From positions 1-64,000 of the IMG/VR virus record IMGVR_UViG_3300042317_001647: a stretch of DNA of 64,000 bases; one strand, 5' to 3'. The position numbers and the translations under genes are program-made. The notes under the pieces were generated by a model. That model saw only the letters and a list, made by a program, of their open reading frames with translations, was not told the origin of the DNA and searched no databases. Shown in pieces: positions 61,146-64,000 of the stretch. How positions within the stretch are numbered: position 1 is the stretch's first letter; each line of letters begins with the position of its first letter. The DNA is from a virus.

Positions 61146-62153
61146 ATGTTACAATATTTTAAAGGTTCTTTTTTGATTGCTGGTATCGGTATCGTACTAG
61201 CATATTTGATCGGTGGGCTCGAAGCAGCCTGGATCACGTTAGTTTTATCAATTCTTGAAGTTAGTTTGAGTTTTGATAATGCCGTCGTGAATGCACAAGT
61301 TCTAAAAGGAATGGATGATATATGGCGTCATCGTTTCATTACCTGGGGTATGGCTATTGCTGTATTTGGTATGAGAATGGTGTTTCCATTAGCAATTGTG
61401 TCAGTTGCATTGGGAATTAACCCATATTCATCATTCATGTTAGCAGTTAATGACCCAGAACAGTATTCTCATGCGCTAGAATCAGTCCATACCTCAGTCA
61501 TGGGTTTCGGTGGCACATTCCTAATGATGGTTGCATTAAAGTTTTTCATCGATCATGACAAAGATACGCATTGGCTTAAACCAATTGAAGAAAGATTCAC
61601 TAAATTAGGCAAAATTGAAGCAATACAATCTGCAATTACATTAGTATTGGTATATATTGTTTACAAAATCATCGGATCCACACATAATGAAACAGAAGCA
61701 TCAGCATTCTTGGTCGCAAGTGTATTCGGATTAGTAACGTACATTCTTGTCGATGGTTTAGAAGCAGTAATCGGGACTGATGATGGCACGGTTACAGGTG
61801 CAGTAGCCAAATCCGGGTTAGCATCGTTTCTTTACTTGGAAGTATTAGATGCAAGCTTCAGTTTCGACGGAGTATTAGGTGCATTAGCATTGACAAACAA
61901 TATTTTCATCATCATGATTGGCCTTGGTATCGGTGCGTTATTCGTAAGAAGCTTAACATTACTAATGGTAGATAAGGGCACTGTTGATGAATTCATTTAC
62001 CTAGAGCATGGTGCATTCTATGCAATATTTGGATTGGCTATCATCATGTTCGTAAATACTGTATACGAAATTCCAGAAAGCATTACAGGGTTGATTGGTG
62101 CTGCATTCATTGGTGCATCATTGATCTCTTCAATCAAACACAAATCAATTTAA
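61146..62153 (+). CDS. TerC-superfamily membrane protein (DUF475 type)
   Basis: 335 residues with about nine TMs. Two acidic membrane motifs, EVSLSFDNAVVNA (38-50) and LDASFSFDGVLGALAL (about 235-250), mark the inverted-repeat TerC fold thought to bind metal ions (Mn/Ca export in relatives). Own promoter and AGGT ribosome region. Host cytoplasmic membrane. A membrane transporter is rare phage cargo, but ter genes are known in some large phages. Confidence 0.88.
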   Translation: MLQYFKGSFLIAGIGIVLAYLIGGLEAAWITLVLSILEVSLSFDNAVVNAQVLKGMDDIWRHRFITWGMAIAVFGMRMVFPLAIVSVALGINPYSSFMLAVNDPEQYSHALESVHTSVMGFGGTFLMMVALKFFIDHDKDTHWLKPIEERFTKLGKIEAIQSAITLVLVYIVYKIIGSTHNETEASAFLVASVFGLVTYILVDGLEAVIGTDDGTVTGAVAKSGLASFLYLEVLDASFSFDGVLGALALTNNIFIIMIGLGIGALFVRSLTLLMVDKGTVDEFIYLEHGAFYAIFGLAIIMFVNTVYEIPESITGLIGAAFIGASLISSIKHKSI

Positions 62154-62176
62154 TTAAACTACCAAGAGGTAATAAC

Positions 62177-62746
62177 ATGGCAATTAATCTTGCAAAATCT
62201 GAAAATAAAGGTATCAACCTAACCAAATCACAACCTGCCATGGGAAAGGTAAAGGCAGTATTATGGTGGAATGTTCCAGATAACAATCCAAAATATGATT
62301 TAGATGTATCAGCGTTTGTTTTGAAAACAACCGATAATGGTCCGAAGTTGTTAGGTGATGACTATTTGGTGTTCTATAACAATGAAGCGACACCTGAAAA
62401 AAGTGTTTCAAAAACACCAGATATGCGTCAAGGTGGTACCGAAGAGGTTTTCATCGATATCAATACGTTACCAGCAACAGTTGATGAAATTTCAATTGTT
62501 GTAACCATCCATGAAGCTGTATCTCGTGGTCAGTCTTTTGGTCAGGTACCTGAAGCAGGTATCAAAATCTTAAATGCTGATACCAATGAGGAAATTGCAT
62601 TCTATGATCTAGATGCTGACTACAAAAATGAAACAGCCGTTCAAGTTGGATCATTCTTCAAACGTGATGGACAATTCTCATTCCAGGCAATTGGAGCCGG
62701 GTTCGATGGTCTTGAGTTAGGCGATATCGTCAGCGGTTATCAATAA
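62177..62746 (+). CDS. terD: TerD-domain calcium-binding stress protein
   Basis: 189 residues. KYDLDVSAFVL and FYDLDADY are the two DLD-type calcium-binding loops, and QVGSFFKRDGQFSFQAIG completes the fold. TerD proteins are cytoplasmic and associate with TerC/VWA proteins under metal or phage stress. AAGAGGT before the ATG. Followed by a strong terminator. Confidence 0.93.
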   Translation: MAINLAKSENKGINLTKSQPAMGKVKAVLWWNVPDNNPKYDLDVSAFVLKTTDNGPKLLGDDYLVFYNNEATPEKSVSKTPDMRQGGTEEVFIDINTLPATVDEISIVVTIHEAVSRGQSFGQVPEAGIKILNADTNEEIAFYDLDADYKNETAVQVGSFFKRDGQFSFQAIGAGFDGLELGDIVSGYQ

Positions 62747-62754
62747 TCCATTTT

Positions 62755-62780
62755 TGTGGGGGTAATTCCCCCACATTTTT
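62755..62780 (+). terminator. Rho-independent terminator after terD
   Basis: TGTGGGGG (62755-62762) with CCCCCACA (62768-62775), then five T. Confidence 0.92.
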
Positions 62781-62793
62781 CATAAGGAAAATT

Positions 62794-63162
62794 ATGTTAG
62801 AAAAAATCAAAAGTTTTTTTACTAAAAAACAACCAATTCAGAAAGTAGATACTAAATCTAATGTGTCTTCGAAGTATGTTTCAAATAGTGATAAACGAAA
62901 TAAATCACAAAAGCATGATCTTGATATAGATTCAGAAACAGTGGATAACGTAATCAAAGCATCAGTTGACGTGTGGGATTCATATGCTGCGGCAAAGAGT
63001 GTAGACTCAAGTTCACACAATGCTAACCACTCACATAGTTCATATAGTTCATATAGTTCGCATGATTATGGATCATCACATAGTAGTTCCTCTAGTCATT
63101 CTCATAGTTCGCATGACTACAGTTCTTCAAGTGATTCAGGCTCATCCAGTTCGTATGATTAA
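62794..63162 (+). CDS. Hypothetical protein with Ser/His-rich tail
   Basis: 122 residues. Lys-rich N-terminus (MLEKIKSFFTKKQ), a short helix (DNVIKASVDVWDSYAAAKS) and a 45-residue low-complexity Ser/His/Tyr tail from about residue 75. The His-rich repeats could bind metal, fitting the Ter neighbours; this is inference. AAGGAAA before the ATG. Confidence 0.7.
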   Translation: MLEKIKSFFTKKQPIQKVDTKSNVSSKYVSNSDKRNKSQKHDLDIDSETVDNVIKASVDVWDSYAAAKSVDSSSHNANHSHSSYSSYSSHDYGSSHSSSSSHSHSSHDYSSSSDSGSSSSYD

Positions 63163-63169
63163 CTTTTTT

Positions 63170-63244
63170 GCACCCGAAGCTACTAGGTATAGCACAAGCC
63201 TCTAAAACTTGCGACAATGGGTTCGAATCCCATCGGGTGCACCA
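63170..63244 (+). tRNA. Suppressor-type tRNA, anticodon CTA (reads UAG)
   Basis: 75 bases with encoded CCA. Acceptor GCACCCG/CGGGTGC, D stem GCTA/TAGC, T arm ATGGG-TTCGAAT-CCCAT all pair. Anticodon arm CAAGC-CTCTAAA-ACTTG has four pairs plus a C-A mismatch beside the loop; T33 and A37 are in place, so the anticodon is CTA (63202-63204). Shifting the register by one breaks T33 and most pairs. Position 8 is A rather than the usual T. The amino acid cannot be inferred by eye. Confidence 0.82.
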
Positions 63245-63259
63245 ACCAATACATTTTAT

Positions 63260-63646
63260 ATGAGAAACATTGAAAATAACGTTATGAAAACAGTAAAAAT
63301 TAAAAGAGAAGAATTACTCGCAGTAGTTCGTGAAAACAAAGAAAAACATATTGTTGAATTCAACGAATCAGTTGAAGATTTCAAAAAAGCAGCGGTAGTC
63401 ATTACTAAAAATAACTTAAAACTTGTCAATACAGGCGATTTGAACAATATTGCAAAAGTTAAAAACTTACCATCTGTTCCTAGTTCATATGAACAAAGCT
63501 ACACTCGTGCAATCAGAATGCTCGAATTAAGTATCGACGATGTCATTGAGTTAGATGACACCACGTTTAATCAATTAGTGTTAGATGAATGGAATTGGAA
63601 GTCAAACTTTCAACTGTCTGGTTCATTATATAAATCATTGATGTAA
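63260..63646 (+). CDS. Hypothetical protein, 128 aa
   Basis: Start set at 63260 (MRNIENNVMKTVKIKREE), with 63284 as an alternative; an open frame runs upstream through the tRNA and is not coding. Soluble, charged, mostly helical; ends LDEWNWKSNFQLSGSLYKSLM. Not recognised. It may be expressed from readthrough of the tRNA transcript. Confidence 0.6.
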   Translation: MRNIENNVMKTVKIKREELLAVVRENKEKHIVEFNESVEDFKKAAVVITKNNLKLVNTGDLNNIAKVKNLPSVPSSYEQSYTRAIRMLELSIDDVIELDDTTFNQLVLDEWNWKSNFQLSGSLYKSLM

Positions 63647-63660
63647 ATTTTATTTTTATA

Positions 63661-63870
63661 GTATAGACCAGCACGGTAAGGAACACGCCCGTAGCAAAGG
63701 GTAAACAGAGAGTTTTCATAGAGAACAGTTAGACTGTGTATAGTATGCTTAAGTTACTGTGTTCCCTGTCACAGTCAGGAAAAAGTGCATAATATAGGTA
63801 GAGCTATGGCAAAGCTGTGAAACCTATTGAGAGGAAATATCTAGAACCCCAAGACTGTTACTATAAATAG
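63661..63870 (+). ncRNA. Putative structured RNA at the right edge
   Basis: No open frame. GCAC (63671-63674) pairs with GTGC (63785-63788), enclosing GGAACAC (63680-63686) with GTGTTCC (63759-63765) and CCTG/CAGG. Then ATAGGT/ACCTAT encloses an AGCT/AGCT stem (about 63793-63826), and TTACTAT/ATAGTAA (about 63859-63875) closes the region. Class unknown. TATAAATA (63862-63869) inside the last stem could instead be a late promoter. Confidence 0.5.
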
Positions 63871-63873
63871 TAA

Positions 63874-63902
63874 TTGACATACAATATAAAATTTGATATA
63901 AT
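63874..63902 (+). promoter_or_regulatory. Consensus sigma-70 promoter reading off the window
   Basis: TTGACA, 17-base spacer, TATAAT (63897-63902). Only a four-codon frame (ATG AAA CAG TTA TAG) follows before the edge, so the real product, possibly an RNA, lies beyond 64000. Confidence 0.8.
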
Positions 63903-64000
63903 AAGAATTATGAAACAGTTATAGATTACAAGACTTTTTAACAATTTAAAAAACTCCTTTTTTTACCCAAGTATCGGCTTGATCCATCAAGTTGGCTTGG

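Noticed and set aside
63661-63870. RNase P RNA, because GCACGGTAA, AGCAAAGGGTAAACAG and AGAACCC recall conserved segments
   Set aside because: The order, spacing and P4 pairing do not fit, and the 5' conserved region would fall in a coding gene. Treated as chance similarity.
1-64000. Complete reassignment of TAG to an amino acid
   Set aside because: Several genes end at TAG with a proper next gene right after, and no gene is interrupted by in-frame TAG; partial suppression is the more careful reading.
1-64000. CRISPR array, insertion sequence or integrase/attachment site
   Set aside because: The only regular repeats code for collagen-like or curlin-like protein; no spacers, transposase or integrase were found.

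Overview
The window reads as one continuous piece of an AT-rich genome of a large tailed phage (myovirus) with T4-like traits. Evidence: dense short genes with ATGA-type overlaps and almost no spacers; a repeated T4-type late-promoter octamer (TATAAATA and one-base variants) in front of many genes, with consensus TTGACA/TATAAT promoters elsewhere; phage NrdA/NrdB/glutaredoxin; homing endonucleases; very large tail-fibre genes; a PAAR tip protein. No head, portal, terminase or replication core genes fall in the window. The host cannot be named. A curli-type outer-membrane system and an RlpA-like protein point to a Gram-negative host. The circularly permuted tmRNA is a format known from alphaproteobacteria, some betaproteobacteria and some cyanobacteria.

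Layout. 1-13309: host-recognition genes: a collagen-like fibre running in from the left edge, three tandem LamG-like proteins and a 1936-residue fibre ending in a peptidase S74 chaperone. 13397-19878: small virion or unknown genes, a nucleotidyltransferase-like protein, a gene pair joined by a likely -1 frameshift, and a PD-(D/E)XK exonuclease. 19936-22479: a beta-helix tailspike. 22652-28909: the deoxynucleotide module, with nrdA cut in two by a GIY-YIG endonuclease, then nrdB and glutaredoxin. 28973-38155: tail-tip and fibre genes (J-like, tail chaperone, PAAR). 38222-40327: small genes, a folded RNA leader, RlpA and ribosomal protein bS21. 40446-44039: a helicase-methyltransferase fusion. 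44226-48170: DnaK, Hsp20, ClpS, heme oxygenase and a ferredoxin-dependent bilin reductase.

48225-55496 is the most unusual block: CsgF, CsgG, a curlin-repeat protein, a FecR-curlin protein, a PA14-curlin protein, a RimK-like ATP-grasp ligase and a CHASE2 adenylate cyclase, all on one strand with 2-4 base overlaps or short gaps. It looks like a complete secretion, surface-fibre and signalling module carried by a phage. 55592-58465 (minus strand) holds small membrane proteins and an HNH endonuclease. 58492-59206 holds a 23-residue basic peptide and the permuted tmRNA. 59232-63162 is a TelA/VWA/TerC/TerD stress cassette. It is followed by a tRNA with anticodon CTA (amber suppressor) and, at the right edge, another folded RNA.

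How the parts may work together (inference): the phage brings its own protein-quality tools (tmRNA, ClpS, DnaK, Hsp20), a ribosomal protein, nucleotide supply, bilin synthesis, and a module that could change the surface and cAMP signalling of the infected cell. The CTA tRNA matters because the first fibre gene ends in TAG with the next gene in the same frame, so suppression would fuse two receptor-binding proteins.
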